From: Sphingobacterium chungjuense
GTDB taxonomy: Bacteria; Bacteroidota; Bacteroidia; Sphingobacteriales; Sphingobacteriaceae
Assembly (NCBI RefSeq): GCF_011316935.1
Contig: NZ_WLYS01000002.1
Location: 372,001 to 436,000 of the forward strand
Direction: 5' to 3'
DNA: 64,000 bases
Each line of letters opens with the position of its first letter. The first letter of the stretch is position 1. This document shows positions 49,921-58,984 of the stretch, piece by piece. The translations under genes and the position numbers were made by a program. Below the pieces are notes generated by a model that was given only the letters and a program-made list of their open reading frames with translations, was not told where the DNA came from and made no database searches.

Positions 49921-52900
49921 ATGTTTGAAAAATTCATAAAACGGCCGGTGCTTGCCATCGTCCTCTCTATCGTGGTCGTGTTCCTCGGCTTATTGGCCAT
50001 CGGTACACTTCCTATTTCGCAATTTCCAGACATCGCCCCTCCTGTGGTTGTCGTGAATATTGCTTATCCTGGCGCCAGCGCCAATGTACTGACTGAATCC
50101 GTGCTTATTCCGATGGAAAAATCCATCAATGGTGCGCCGGGAATGAAATACATGACTTCTGACGCCACCAGTGCGGGGGAAGCTACGATCATGGTGTATT
50201 TTGATTTGGGAACAGATCCCAGCCAAGCGATGGTCAATGTAAAAACGCGGATTGAGCAAGTCACCAACCGACTTCCAGAACTCGTACAACGTGAAGGTTT
50301 GGTAGTGAGTTATACCTCGCCCAATATGTTGATGTACGTCAACGTGTACAGCAAGGATCCCAATGCAGATCAGAAATTCTTGTACAATTTTGCCAACGTC
50401 AATGTCATCCCAGAAATTTCCCGACTAAACGGTGTAGGTAGTGCCAAAATCTTGGGAAGCCGGATTTACGCGATGCGCATTTGGCTGAATCCTGATCGCA
50501 TGCGTGCGTATAATATCTCTACCGATGAAGTGATGGAAGCCATGAGCCAGCAAAGCATCATCGGAACACCGGGTCGTCTCGGCCAAAGTACGGGCAAGCG
50601 CTCTCAATCGCTAGAATATGTGCTTACCTACAAAGGCCGATACAATAAAACTGATCAATACGAAAACATCATTATCCGCTCCAATCCCGAAGGCGAAAGC
50701 TTGAAATTGAAAGATATCGGAACGGTGGAGTTAGGTAGTGAATTCTATGATATTTATTCTAATCTTGACGGTTTGCCTTCTGCCTCCATTACCTTGAAAC
50801 AAAACTATGGTAGTAATGCCAATGAGGTGATCAAAGAGGTAAAGGATAAGCTCGAAGAAATTAAAGCTTCTTCCTTCCCTCCCGGAATGGATTATAAAAT
50901 CACTTATGATGTATCCAACTTCTTAAACGCTTCTATTGATAAAGTGGTGCATACCTTGGGTGAAGCGTTCATCTTAGTAGCGCTTGTAGTTTACCTGTTT
51001 TTGGGCGATTGGCGTTCTACGTTAATCCCAATTATTGCCGTTCCCGTTTCGCTCATTGGTGCATTTATGTTTATGCAGGCATTTGGACTTACCATCAACC
51101 TCATCACACTCTTTGCCTTGGTGCTGGCGATCGGTGTGGTGGTGGATGATGCCATTGTGGTTGTAGAAGCCGTGCATGCCAAGATGCATGAGAAGCATCT
51201 GCGACCTTATGCTGCCGTGGTGGAAGTCATCAAAGAGATTAGCGGCGCGGTAATCGCCATCACCTTATTAATGACGGCGGTATTTGTTCCAGTCGCATTT
51301 ATGACTGGACCAGTCGGTGTCTTCTTCCGGCAATTTGCCATCACGATGGCTTGTTCTATTGTCATTTCGGGTTTCGTAGCCTTAACGCTCACGCCGGTAC
51401 TTTGTGCGATGTTACTCAAACCGCATAAAGGCAAGAAAGCCAAACTCAATCCGATCGAGAAATTCTTGGCCGTATTCAACAAAAAATTCGACCGTTTGAA
51501 TGTGCGTTATGCCTTGTTCTTGAAGCGCATCGTCAACCGTCGCATGGTGACCTTTACATTATTGGCTGCATTTGCAGTCGGTATTTTTGGTATTTCGAGA
51601 ACGCTTCCGTCAGGTTTTATACCTAATGAGGATCAAGGAATGATTTACGCCATCGTACAAACGCCGCCAGGATCTACTTTGGAACGCACCAATGACCTGG
51701 CGCGTCAACTGCAAAAAGCGGCGGAGCATGTGGATGGCGTGGCTTCGGTAACGGCTTTGGCAGGTTACGAGATCTTGACCGAAGGTCGCGGATCCAATGC
51801 CGGAACCTGTCTGATCGAGCTGAAAGATTGGTCGGAGCGCACGCACAGCGTACCGGAGATTATCGAACAGCTCGAAGAGCACACCAAAAATATTGCTGGC
51901 GCTACGATTGAGTTCTTTGGCCCACCAGCCGTGCCGGGATATGGTGCAGCAGGCGGTTTTTCTCTGCGTTTGCTAGATAAAACCAATACCGACGATTATA
52001 AAGCATTGGAGCAAGTGAATGATGAATTTATGGCTGCTTTGCGCAAGCGCAAAGAATTGACCGGTATGTTTACGTTCTTTTCGGCCAACTATCCGCAATT
52101 CGAACTAGAAATTGATAACGAAGCCGCCATGCAAAAAGGCGTCAACATTGAAAATGCGATGAACAACCTCTCTATCTTGATTGGTAGTACATACGAGCAA
52201 GGTTTTATCCGCTTCGGTACATTTTATAAAGTGTATGTGCAAGCATCTCCAGAATACCGCGCTTTGCCAGACGATATTATGAAATTATACGTGAAGAATG
52301 ATCGGGACGAAATGGTACCGTACTCCGCTTTCATGACCATGCACAAAACGCAGGGATTGAACGAGATTACGCGTTATAATATGTATCCATCTTCGGCTAT
52401 TAAAGGCGAACCGGCCAATGGTTATAGTACAGGAGAAGCCATTCAGGCGATCCAAGAAGTAGCCGCGCAAACCTTGCCACGAGGATATGACATAGGCTGG
52501 GAAGGATTAACAAAAGACGAAGCCGCTCGTGGTAATGAAGCCATTTACATTTTCTTAGTCGTACTCGGATTTGTGTATCTGGTATTAGCAGCACAATATG
52601 AAAGCTTCATCATTCCGCTATCGGTTATCTTTTCGCTACCTGCCGGAATCTTCGGCACCTTTTTATTACTCAAGATCATGGGTTTAGCCAATGATGTGTA
52701 CGCGCAGGTGGGACTAGTCATGCTGGTCGGTTTGCTCGGTAAGAATGCGGTGTTGATTGTGGAGTTTGCGATGCAAAAACATGCGGAAGGTCTTTCGATC
52801 TATCGTGCTGCCGTAATGGGCGCACGCGTACGTTTTCGCCCGATCTTGATGACTTCTTTTGCCTTTATTGCGGGTATGATTCCGATGGTGATGGCACACG

Positions 52901-53082
52901 GACCAGGCGCTATTGGAAACCGTACAATCGGCGCAGCAGCAGCCGGTGGTATGTTGCTCGGTACGATCTTCGGCGTCATCGTCGTGCCTGGATTGTATTT
53001 CATCTTCGGAACGATCGCCAATAAACGGAAACTCATCAAAGACGAGGAAGAAATGCCTTTGCTCGAAAAAATTGAAAACTAA
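49921..53082 (+). CDS. RND-family efflux pump, AcrB type (HAE1)
   Basis: The 1053-residue inner-membrane proton/drug antiporter has the AcrB plan of two repeats of six helices and two large periplasmic loops. The helix-4 motif is GVVVDDAIVVVEAVHA, with D409 and D410 matching the AcrB proton-relay pair. The N-terminus FIKRPVLAIVLSIVVVFLG and the block PISQFPDIAPPVVVV are typical of the hydrophobe-amphiphile subgroup. Metal-exporting RND pumps (CusA type) lack this Asp pair, so drug or lipid export is likelier. The stop codon overlaps the ATG of the outer-membrane factor gene. Confidence 0.96.
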   Translation: MFEKFIKRPVLAIVLSIVVVFLGLLAIGTLPISQFPDIAPPVVVVNIAYPGASANVLTESVLIPMEKSINGAPGMKYMTSDATSAGEATIMVYFDLGTDPSQAMVNVKTRIEQVTNRLPELVQREGLVVSYTSPNMLMYVNVYSKDPNADQKFLYNFANVNVIPEISRLNGVGSAKILGSRIYAMRIWLNPDRMRAYNISTDEVMEAMSQQSIIGTPGRLGQSTGKRSQSLEYVLTYKGRYNKTDQYENIIIRSNPEGESLKLKDIGTVELGSEFYDIYSNLDGLPSASITLKQNYGSNANEVIKEVKDKLEEIKASSFPPGMDYKITYDVSNFLNASIDKVVHTLGEAFILVALVVYLFLGDWRSTLIPIIAVPVSLIGAFMFMQAFGLTINLITLFALVLAIGVVVDDAIVVVEAVHAKMHEKHLRPYAAVVEVIKEISGAVIAITLLMTAVFVPVAFMTGPVGVFFRQFAITMACSIVISGFVALTLTPVLCAMLLKPHKGKKAKLNPIEKFLAVFNKKFDRLNVRYALFLKRIVNRRMVTFTLLAAFAVGIFGISRTLPSGFIPNEDQGMIYAIVQTPPGSTLERTNDLARQLQKAAEHVDGVASVTALAGYEILTEGRGSNAGTCLIELKDWSERTHSVPEIIEQLEEHTKNIAGATIEFFGPPAVPGYGAAGGFSLRLLDKTNTDDYKALEQVNDEFMAALRKRKELTGMFTFFSANYPQFELEIDNEAAMQKGVNIENAMNNLSILIGSTYEQGFIRFGTFYKVYVQASPEYRALPDDIMKLYVKNDRDEMVPYSAFMTMHKTQGLNEITRYNMYPSSAIKGEPANGYSTGEAIQAIQEVAAQTLPRGYDIGWEGLTKDEAARGNEAIYIFLVVLGFVYLVLAAQYESFIIPLSVIFSLPAGIFGTFLLLKIMGLANDVYAQVGLVMLVGLLGKNAVLIVEFAMQKHAEGLSIYRAAVMGARVRFRPILMTSFAFIAGMIPMVMAHGPGAIGNRTIGAAAAGGMLLGTIFGVIVVPGLYFIFGTIANKRKLIKDEEEMPLLEKIEN

Positions 53083-54515
53083 TGAAAAGAACAACTTTAT
53101 TATATAGTACCCTGCTCGTAGCATCCGCTTTAGCAAGCAGCTGCGGCACGCCAAAGATCATCGAAAAACAAGCGTCTACTGTGGCCTTGCCAGAAGCCTA
53201 CGCCAATGCAGATTCTACCCGGAACATAGCCGATTTGCATTGGAACAAATACTTTAACGATCCACATTTGGTACAACTGATCGATACGGCTTTGTTGCAT
53301 AATCAGGAATTGAATGTGATGCTGCAAGAGATTGCCATCTCGAGCAATGAGGTGTTGGCACGCAAAGGGGAATACTTACCATTCGTAGGTGTGCGCGGTG
53401 GCGCTGGTGTCGAAAAACGCAGTGAAAATACGCCATTAGGTGCGCTGGAAAGAGAAGTGGAGATTCGCCACGGAAAAGAAAATCCAGAACCGATGCCTGA
53501 CTTCGGTGCCGCATTATTTGCCAATTGGGAAATCGACATATGGCATAAGTTGCACAATGCTACGAAGGCAGCACAATTGCGATTCTTATCTTCTGTAGAA
53601 GGTAAGAATTTTATGGTGACTAATCTGGTCGCGGAGATTGCCAACAGCTATTATGAGTTATTGGCGCTCGATCAGCAACGCATTATCTTGCAACAGAATA
53701 TCGCCTTGCAGGAGAATGCCTTGACGACTGCCAAAGTGCAAAAACTGGCGACTCGCGTCACAGAATTGGCGGTCAAAAAGTTTGAGGCAGAATTGCTCAA
53801 AACGCAAAGTTTGCAATTTGAAATAGATCAGCACATCGTAGAGACTGAAAACAGACTGAACTATTTGGCAGGGCGTTTTCCGCAGCACATTGAGCGCACA
53901 ACTGCCGAGTTTGATGAAAACACTTTAGCCGCTTTGGATGCTGGCTTGCCAGCACAATTATTAGAAAACCGCCCCGATGTGCGGCAAGCAGAACTCAGCA
54001 TGGCAGCAGCAGATCTGGACGTTAAGGTGGCCAAAGCACGTTTTTATCCTTCTTTGGGCATTTCTGCCTCGATCGGATATCAGGCGTTTAACCCTGCTTA
54101 TCTGTTGAAAACACCACAATCATTGGTGTATTCATTGGCTGGAGATTTGATGGCACCGTTGGTGAATAAAAAAGCCATTCAAGCCGATTATCTGACGGCC
54201 AATTCGAAGCAAATCCAGTCGGTATTTGAGTACGAACAGACGGTATTAAATGCTTACGTGGAAGTCGCGAATCAGCTTTCGAAATACCACAATGCGGTAG
54301 AAGCCACGCGCTACAAAAACCGGCAGGTAAATGTACTCAATGAGTCTATACAGATTGCCAATGATCTGTTTAGCGCGGCACATGCCGATTATATGGAAGT
54401 GCTGACCACACAACGTGATGTGCTCGAATCGAAATTTGAACTAATCGAATCGCAGAAATCACAGTACAACGCCTTGGTGGATCTCTACCGATCCCTTGGT
54501 GGCGGTTGGCAATAA
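53082..54515 (+). CDS. RND outer-membrane factor lipoprotein (NodT/TolC type)
   Basis: This 477-residue outer-membrane channel completes the tripartite pump. The lipoprotein signal ends in A-S-S-C with C21. Two repeats of the TolC family are visible: NQELNVMLQEIAISSNEVLARKGEYLPFVG in the first and RPDVRQAELSMAAADLDVKVAKARFYPSLG in the second, the latter a family hallmark. Long helices with QNIALQENALTTAKVQ lie between. Its start overlaps the RND stop (TAATG). A strong terminator follows at once. Confidence 0.94.
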   Translation: MKRTTLLYSTLLVASALASSCGTPKIIEKQASTVALPEAYANADSTRNIADLHWNKYFNDPHLVQLIDTALLHNQELNVMLQEIAISSNEVLARKGEYLPFVGVRGGAGVEKRSENTPLGALEREVEIRHGKENPEPMPDFGAALFANWEIDIWHKLHNATKAAQLRFLSSVEGKNFMVTNLVAEIANSYYELLALDQQRIILQQNIALQENALTTAKVQKLATRVTELAVKKFEAELLKTQSLQFEIDQHIVETENRLNYLAGRFPQHIERTTAEFDENTLAALDAGLPAQLLENRPDVRQAELSMAAADLDVKVAKARFYPSLGISASIGYQAFNPAYLLKTPQSLVYSLAGDLMAPLVNKKAIQADYLTANSKQIQSVFEYEQTVLNAYVEVANQLSKYHNAVEATRYKNRQVNVLNESIQIANDLFSAAHADYMEVLTTQRDVLESKFELIESQKSQYNALVDLYRSLGGGWQ

Positions 54516-54516
54516 A

Positions 54517-54553
54517 AGAGACAGGGCAATCCTAAATGGATTGCCCTGTCTCT
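54517..54553. terminator. Terminator of the RND operon
   Basis: A perfect 16-bp stem (agagacagggcaatcc at 54517-54532, ggattgccctgtctct at 54538-54553) with a 5-base loop and a T-run begins one base after the stop codon. It can also serve the convergent ubiA gene. Confidence 0.93.
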
Positions 54554-54575
54554 TTTTTATATAGCTAGGAAATAT

Positions 54576-55430
54576 TTATCCCAATACCCACAAATTCAAT
54601 AGAAAACAAAACATAAATACCACAGAGGCAATACCATTCGTGGTCATAAAAGCGCGATCCACTTTACTTAAATCGGTCGGGCTCACAATACGGTGCTGAT
54701 AGATCAGCAGTCCGCCGTAGCAAAGCAAGCCTACATAATAGGGCCAGCTAACTGGTATATAGAACAAAGGCAACAATACAAACACAAAAGACAATACGTG
54801 TAGCAAAGTCGAAATCTGTAAGGCTTTGGCTGCGCCAAAACGCGCGGGAATAGAATGCAATCCATGCTCCCGATCAAAGGATTCGTCTTGCAATGCATAA
54901 ATAATATCGAACCCACTCACCCACGTTAAGACCGAAAGACCGAAAAAAATTGGAACGATATGAAACTGTCCAGCTACCGCTAAATAGGCGCCAACAGGAG
55001 CTAATCCCAAACCTAAACCGAGTACCAAATGGCACAACGGCGATATACGTTTCATGTAGGAATAAAACAACACCACGAATAAGGCAATCGGCGCTAAAAA
55101 TAAACACAGCGGATTGATAAAATAGGTAGCGACAATGAATATCACACAGTTGACTATGGTAAAAATAAGCGCTTCGTGCGGAGCCACTCGCCCTGCGGGA
55201 ATGTCACGTACCGCGGTACGCGCGTTCAAAGCGTCGATATCACGATCTAAATAGCGGTTGAATGCCATGGCCGAGTTGCGAGCAGTTACCATGCAGACCA
55301 ACATGAGCACAAATAAGAGCCAATCAAAGTGAAACAAGCCCATCGAAACCGCTAAGAAAAAACCAATAATCGCAAAGGGTAGTGCAAAAATACTATGTGC
55401 AAAAAGCACTAAAGACAGGTACTTCTTCAT
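54576..55430 (-). CDS. UbiA-family polyprenyltransferase (MqnP type)
   Basis: This 284-residue integral membrane prenyltransferase has the two Asp-rich motifs: NRYLDRDIDALNART near residue 57 and DIIYALQDESFDREHGLHSIP near residue 175. They bind the Mg-prenyl diphosphate. It matches the 'UbiA-like' group that prenylates the naphthoquinone precursor in the futalosine route to menaquinone (MqnP). The presence of mqnC at 60272 makes this reading better than 4-hydroxybenzoate prenylation, since Bacteroidota make menaquinone. The start overlaps the engB stop by ATGA. Confidence 0.88.
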   Translation of the reverse strand: MKKYLSLVLFAHSIFALPFAIIGFFLAVSMGLFHFDWLLFVLMLVCMVTARNSAMAFNRYLDRDIDALNARTAVRDIPAGRVAPHEALIFTIVNCVIFIVATYFINPLCLFLAPIALFVVLFYSYMKRISPLCHLVLGLGLGLAPVGAYLAVAGQFHIVPIFFGLSVLTWVSGFDIIYALQDESFDREHGLHSIPARFGAAKALQISTLLHVLSFVFVLLPLFYIPVSWPYYVGLLCYGGLLIYQHRIVSPTDLSKVDRAFMTTNGIASVVFMFCFLLNLWVLG

Positions 55431-56041
55431 ACTTTTGGAGGCAATACGAAGTTTTCATTAATATCACCAATGGTATTCAACAACTCATCACAACCGATTT
55501 TCGTTTCCGAAGACGTTAGGAAGTGAGGTGGGATCTCTTCAAACCATTGTTTTAGAGCACGGCGAAATTTGGCGATGTTTTGGTCGGATTTTACGCCAGA
55601 ATGTTTATCGGCTTTGGTGAAAACCAACATAAAAGGCAATCCTTTTTCTCCCAACCAATACACAAAATCCAGATCTATTTTCTGAGGCTCATGCCGGCTA
55701 TCGATCAATACAAAAACACATTGCAACGTTTCACGACGAGTCAGATAAGCACGAATGAATTTCTCCCAATCTGCACGATTCTTTTTCGAAGTTTGTGCAA
55801 ATCCATACCCCGGAAGATCGACCAAGTACCAATTATCATTAATCAAAAAATGATTAATCAACTGTGTTTTTCCTGGTTTTTGAGACGTTTTGGCCAAATA
55901 TTTTCGCCCCGTAATCGCATTAATGAGCGAGGATTTACCCACATTGGATCGACCAATGAAAGCATACTCTGGCTTATCAGGCTCGGGTAATTTATCGATT
56001 TGTGTATTGCTGCAGATGAACTCTGCCGTTTTGATCAACAT
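55427..56041 (-). CDS. engB: Ribosome biogenesis GTPase EngB (YihA/YsxC)
   Basis: EngB is a small GTPase needed for 50S subunit assembly. The start at 56041 (M-L-I-K-T-A-E-F-I-C) gives 204 residues, normal length; 39 further in-frame codons upstream overlap the promoter box. GTPase motifs are GRSNVGKSSLIN (G1), PGKTQLINHF (G2 region), DLPGYGFA (G3) and TKADK (G4). The downstream ubiA gene overlaps by 4 bases. Confidence 0.95.
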   Translation of the reverse strand: MLIKTAEFICSNTQIDKLPEPDKPEYAFIGRSNVGKSSLINAITGRKYLAKTSQKPGKTQLINHFLINDNWYLVDLPGYGFAQTSKKNRADWEKFIRAYLTRRETLQCVFVLIDSRHEPQKIDLDFVYWLGEKGLPFMLVFTKADKHSGVKSDQNIAKFRRALKQWFEEIPPHFLTSSETKIGCDELLNTIGDINENFVLPPKV

Positions 56042-56044
56042 ATG

Positions 56045-56052
56045 CAAAGGTA
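56045..56052 (-). promoter_or_regulatory. -7 box three bases before engB
   Basis: The minus strand reads TACCTTTG, an exact TAnnTTTG box, followed by only CAT before the ATG at 56041. A TTG lies 24 bases upstream of the box. Transcription would begin essentially at the start codon. Confidence 0.5.
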
Positions 56053-56166
56053 GCATTTCTCGCCGAAAACGGTAGACAACCACTCGAAACGGCTTGTATA
56101 AACAAAAATATCGCGTAGGTCGAGATATTTTCAGTAATTTAAGCCTCGAAAAAACCAATCTTATCC

Positions 56167-57087
56167 ATGTTAGACATTCGCAACATTGTGAAACAATACG
56201 CCAACCACCGCGCGTTGGACGATGTTTCTCTTTTCGTGCCCGAAGGGCAAATATTCGGCCTATTAGGACCCAACGGTGCCGGAAAAACTTCGCTTATTCG
56301 TATCATTAATCAAATTACAGCGCCAGATGCTGGTGAGATTTTCTTTCAGGGAGAGCCATTACAACCCAAGCACATCAGCCGCATTGGGTACCTCCCTGAA
56401 GAACGCGGATTGTACAAGAAGATGGAAATCGGCGAACAGATGATCTATCTGGCGCAGCTCAAAGGTTTGCCCAAAGAAGAAGCGAAGAAGAAAATAAAAT
56501 ATTGGTTCGAAAAGCTACAAATCGAAAGCTGGTGGAAAAAGAAAGTCGAAGACCTGAGTAAAGGTATGCAGCAAAAAGTGCAGTTTGTCGCGACGGTATT
56601 GCACGAGCCAGAATTGATTATCTTGGATGAACCTTTTTCGGGATTCGACCCGGTCAATGCACAAATTATACAAGAAGAAATACTGGAGCTGAATAAAAAA
56701 GGTGCGACCATCATCTACTCTACCCACCGCATGGAATCGGTAGAAGAATTATGTGATCAAATTGCATTGATTAATAAATCGAAAAAGATATTGGATGGCG
56801 CGGTCAAAGAAATAAAAGCCAGCCACAAAAACCAAACCTACAAGCTTAGTTATACGGCCAAAGATTCGGCGGAACTACTACAAAGCAATAACGAACTGTA
56901 CAATATACTGGATCAGACGGAAGACGATGGCGAACATACGGCCAAAATACAGATCTCCTCTTCTTATAATCTTAATGATGTATTGTCATTTCTGATTCCA
57001 CAAATCAACATCAACCAAATTTTGGAAATAGTACCTTCTATGAACGATATCTTTATCGAGCAGGTCACTAACATTAAAAAGTTTTAA
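56167..57087 (+). CDS. ABC transporter ATP-binding protein (NatA-like)
   Basis: The 306-residue ATPase has Walker A (GLLGPNGAGKTS), an unusual signature LSKGMQQKVQF (K-G instead of G-G), Walker B IILDEPFSGFDP, and the H-loop STHRMES. The signature form and the C-terminal extension (about 85 residues) match the NatA-type ATPases of Na+/drug exporters. The partner ABC-2 permease gene follows after 9 bases. Confidence 0.92.
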   Translation: MLDIRNIVKQYANHRALDDVSLFVPEGQIFGLLGPNGAGKTSLIRIINQITAPDAGEIFFQGEPLQPKHISRIGYLPEERGLYKKMEIGEQMIYLAQLKGLPKEEAKKKIKYWFEKLQIESWWKKKVEDLSKGMQQKVQFVATVLHEPELIILDEPFSGFDPVNAQIIQEEILELNKKGATIIYSTHRMESVEELCDQIALINKSKKILDGAVKEIKASHKNQTYKLSYTAKDSAELLQSNNELYNILDQTEDDGEHTAKIQISSSYNLNDVLSFLIPQININQILEIVPSMNDIFIEQVTNIKKF

Positions 57088-57096
57088 GCATCCGCC

Positions 57097-58410
57097 ATGA
57101 ACAAAATATCTCTCATCATACAGCGCGAATACCTATCTCGGGTGCGCAAAAAATCATTCTTGTTGGTTACCTTTTTGGTACCGGTATTCTTCATCGCACT
57201 TTATGCGGGGATCTTTTATCTCACCAAGAAAAGCTTTGAAGATACTCATGCTACCGTCTTTGTACTGGATCAACAAGGCGGCATCGGCGAGCAGCTCGAA
57301 AATAATCGCAACATTACGTATAGCAAATCTAACGTTGAATTGCAGGAGCAGATCTCCGAGATCAAGGGCAAGAAAGACAATATCAATATATTGATCATTC
57401 CCGCGGATTTCTACAACAGCAAGCGTATTGAGCTACTATCTTCGGGCAAGCCAAATATATCCACGCAAAATGAGGTAAAAAGTAACTTAACGAGTATTTT
57501 GCAAGCGCATCAATATTCGGAATTAGGTGTAGATCCTTCGATCATTCGCGATTTGGATTCCAACATTCGCATTACATCAAAAGAATTGACAGAAACGGGA
57601 GATACCAAAGATAGCGACACGCGTGTGGCGATGGGAATATCTATTGCATTAGCATTTTTGGTATATCTTTCCCTGTTTTTATATGGTACGCAGGTTATGC
57701 GCGGCATTATCGAAGAAAAGTCAAGCAGAATTGTCGAAGTCATCATTTCCTCAGTCAAACCTTTTCAACTCATGATGGGTAAGATTGTCGGAATTGGATT
57801 GGTGGGTTTGACGCAATTTCTATTGTGGGTAATCTTAAGTGCAGGTCTACTCTCTGCGGCCTCTCTATTTATGGATAATTCGAAGGAAATGACGGCATCA
57901 GTACAATCGGCTCCGGGTATGCCACAGGCAGATATGGCGGAAACTGCAGGCGGTTTTGATCTAGACGTCGCTTTGGGATCCATTGACTTTCCCGAACTAT
58001 TGATCTGTTTCTTTCTGTTTTTCTTGGCCGGTTATTTATTGTACAGTGCGCTATTTGCTGCTGTTGGATCTGCGGTGGACAATGAAACGGAAACGAATCA
58101 ATTTATGATGCCGATTACCATGCCCTTGCTATTAGCATATGCCTTATCGTTTGGTGTGATTGTCAATGATCCGCATGGTTCGATTGCAACTTGGCTCAGC
58201 TTTATCCCGCTCACGTCTCCTATCGCGATGCTCGTACGTATACCATTTGATGTTCCACTTTGGCAGATCGTAACTTCCTTCGCACTGTTAGTGTTAGGAT
58301 TTATATTCACCACTTGGGTGGCAGCACGTATCTATCGCGTGGGAATCTTGATGTACGGTAAGAAAGTCACTTTTAAAGAATTAATCAAGTGGTTCAATTA
58401 TAAGCGCTAA
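57097..58410 (+). CDS. ABC-2 type permease (NatB-like)
   Basis: The 437-residue membrane protein has one N-terminal helix (about residues 22-43), a long extracytoplasmic domain (about 45-180, with FVLDQQGGIGEQLENN), and five to six C-terminal helices. The block GTQVMRGIIEEKSSRIVEVIISSVKPFQLMMGKI is the hallmark of the NatB/ABC-2 family. It works with the ATPase encoded just upstream. The substrate (sodium, drug or other) is not evident. Confidence 0.92.
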   Translation: MNKISLIIQREYLSRVRKKSFLLVTFLVPVFFIALYAGIFYLTKKSFEDTHATVFVLDQQGGIGEQLENNRNITYSKSNVELQEQISEIKGKKDNINILIIPADFYNSKRIELLSSGKPNISTQNEVKSNLTSILQAHQYSELGVDPSIIRDLDSNIRITSKELTETGDTKDSDTRVAMGISIALAFLVYLSLFLYGTQVMRGIIEEKSSRIVEVIISSVKPFQLMMGKIVGIGLVGLTQFLLWVILSAGLLSAASLFMDNSKEMTASVQSAPGMPQADMAETAGGFDLDVALGSIDFPELLICFFLFFLAGYLLYSALFAAVGSAVDNETETNQFMMPITMPLLLAYALSFGVIVNDPHGSIATWLSFIPLTSPIAMLVRIPFDVPLWQIVTSFALLVLGFIFTTWVAARIYRVGILMYGKKVTFKELIKWFNYKR

Positions 58411-58430
58411 TCGAAGATACCAAATACGAG

Positions 58431-58466
58431 AAACGGCCTAATCATGTTGAAATGATTAGGCCGTTT
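58431..58466. terminator. Bidirectional terminator
   Basis: A perfect 15-bp stem (aaacggcctaatcat at 58431-58445, atgattaggccgttt at 58452-58466) lies between the ABC-2 permease gene and the convergent small membrane protein gene. Confidence 0.92.
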
Positions 58467-58493
58467 TCTTACTTGAAAGTAAAGAATCGTTGA

Positions 58494-58811
58494 TTATAAA
58501 ATCAAAATCAACAACAAGATAATGATGATAATAGCACCTACTGATAAGTAAACACCACCACCTAATGCTTTTGATTCTTTTTTCAATTCTTTCAATTCTT
58601 TTTTCATGGCCTTGCGCTCTGCTTTGGTCATATTACTGCGATCCATCGCTTTGATCTCGTTTACGCGAGCTTCAATCTCAGAAATACGAGCTTCTGTAGC
58701 AGGATCTGCCGTTACTTCTTTAGCAGCAGGCACATCGTTTGCCAATACAGGTTGTACAAAAGTGATCGCGCAAAAGATGGCAATCATCGAAAAATAAAAT
58801 TTTGATCTCAT
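58494..58811 (-). CDS. Small secreted/membrane protein with coiled coil and C-terminal helix
   Basis: The 105-residue protein has a signal peptide (cut near VLA-ND), a charged coiled-coil part (EARISEIEARVNEIKAMD and KKELKELKKESKAL), and a C-terminal hydrophobic helix (GGGVYLSVGAIIIIILLLILIL) ending at the last residue. The GGVYLSVGAIIII type of tail recurs in small Bacteroidota proteins. Topology suggests a periplasmic rod anchored in the inner membrane by its C-terminus. Function is unknown. Confidence 0.8.
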   Translation of the reverse strand: MRSKFYFSMIAIFCAITFVQPVLANDVPAAKEVTADPATEARISEIEARVNEIKAMDRSNMTKAERKAMKKELKELKKESKALGGGVYLSVGAIIIIILLLILIL

Positions 58812-58919
58812 AAGGTCTTATTTTTTTGATCTAATTATGTTGTCTTGTAGGTGTAAACAACAATTCGTCCAAAATTGTTTATGAACAGCTTAAAATTTTA
58901 AAAAATTTCATAAAAAGAA

Positions 58920-58946
58920 AAAGGGAGGCTCTCCGGGCCTCCCTTT
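58920..58946 (-). terminator. Terminator of fba
   Basis: A 10-bp G/C-rich stem (aaagggaggc at 58920-58929, gcctcccttt at 58937-58946) with a 7-base loop lies 38 bases after the fba stop. The T-rich tail on the minus strand fits fba transcription. Confidence 0.85.
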
Positions 58947-58984
58947 TGTGCGCTATCAAAAACAGAGCGCAAATATTATCTTAA

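Noticed and set aside
49921..53082. Heavy-metal RND pump (CusA type), suggested by the His-rich neighbours
   Set aside because: The helix-4 motif has the AcrB-type Asp pair, D409 and D410.
52714..53154. 146-codon frame antisense to the RND gene and outer-membrane factor
   Set aside because: It crosses two real coupled genes on the other strand; translation is Cys/His-rich noise.
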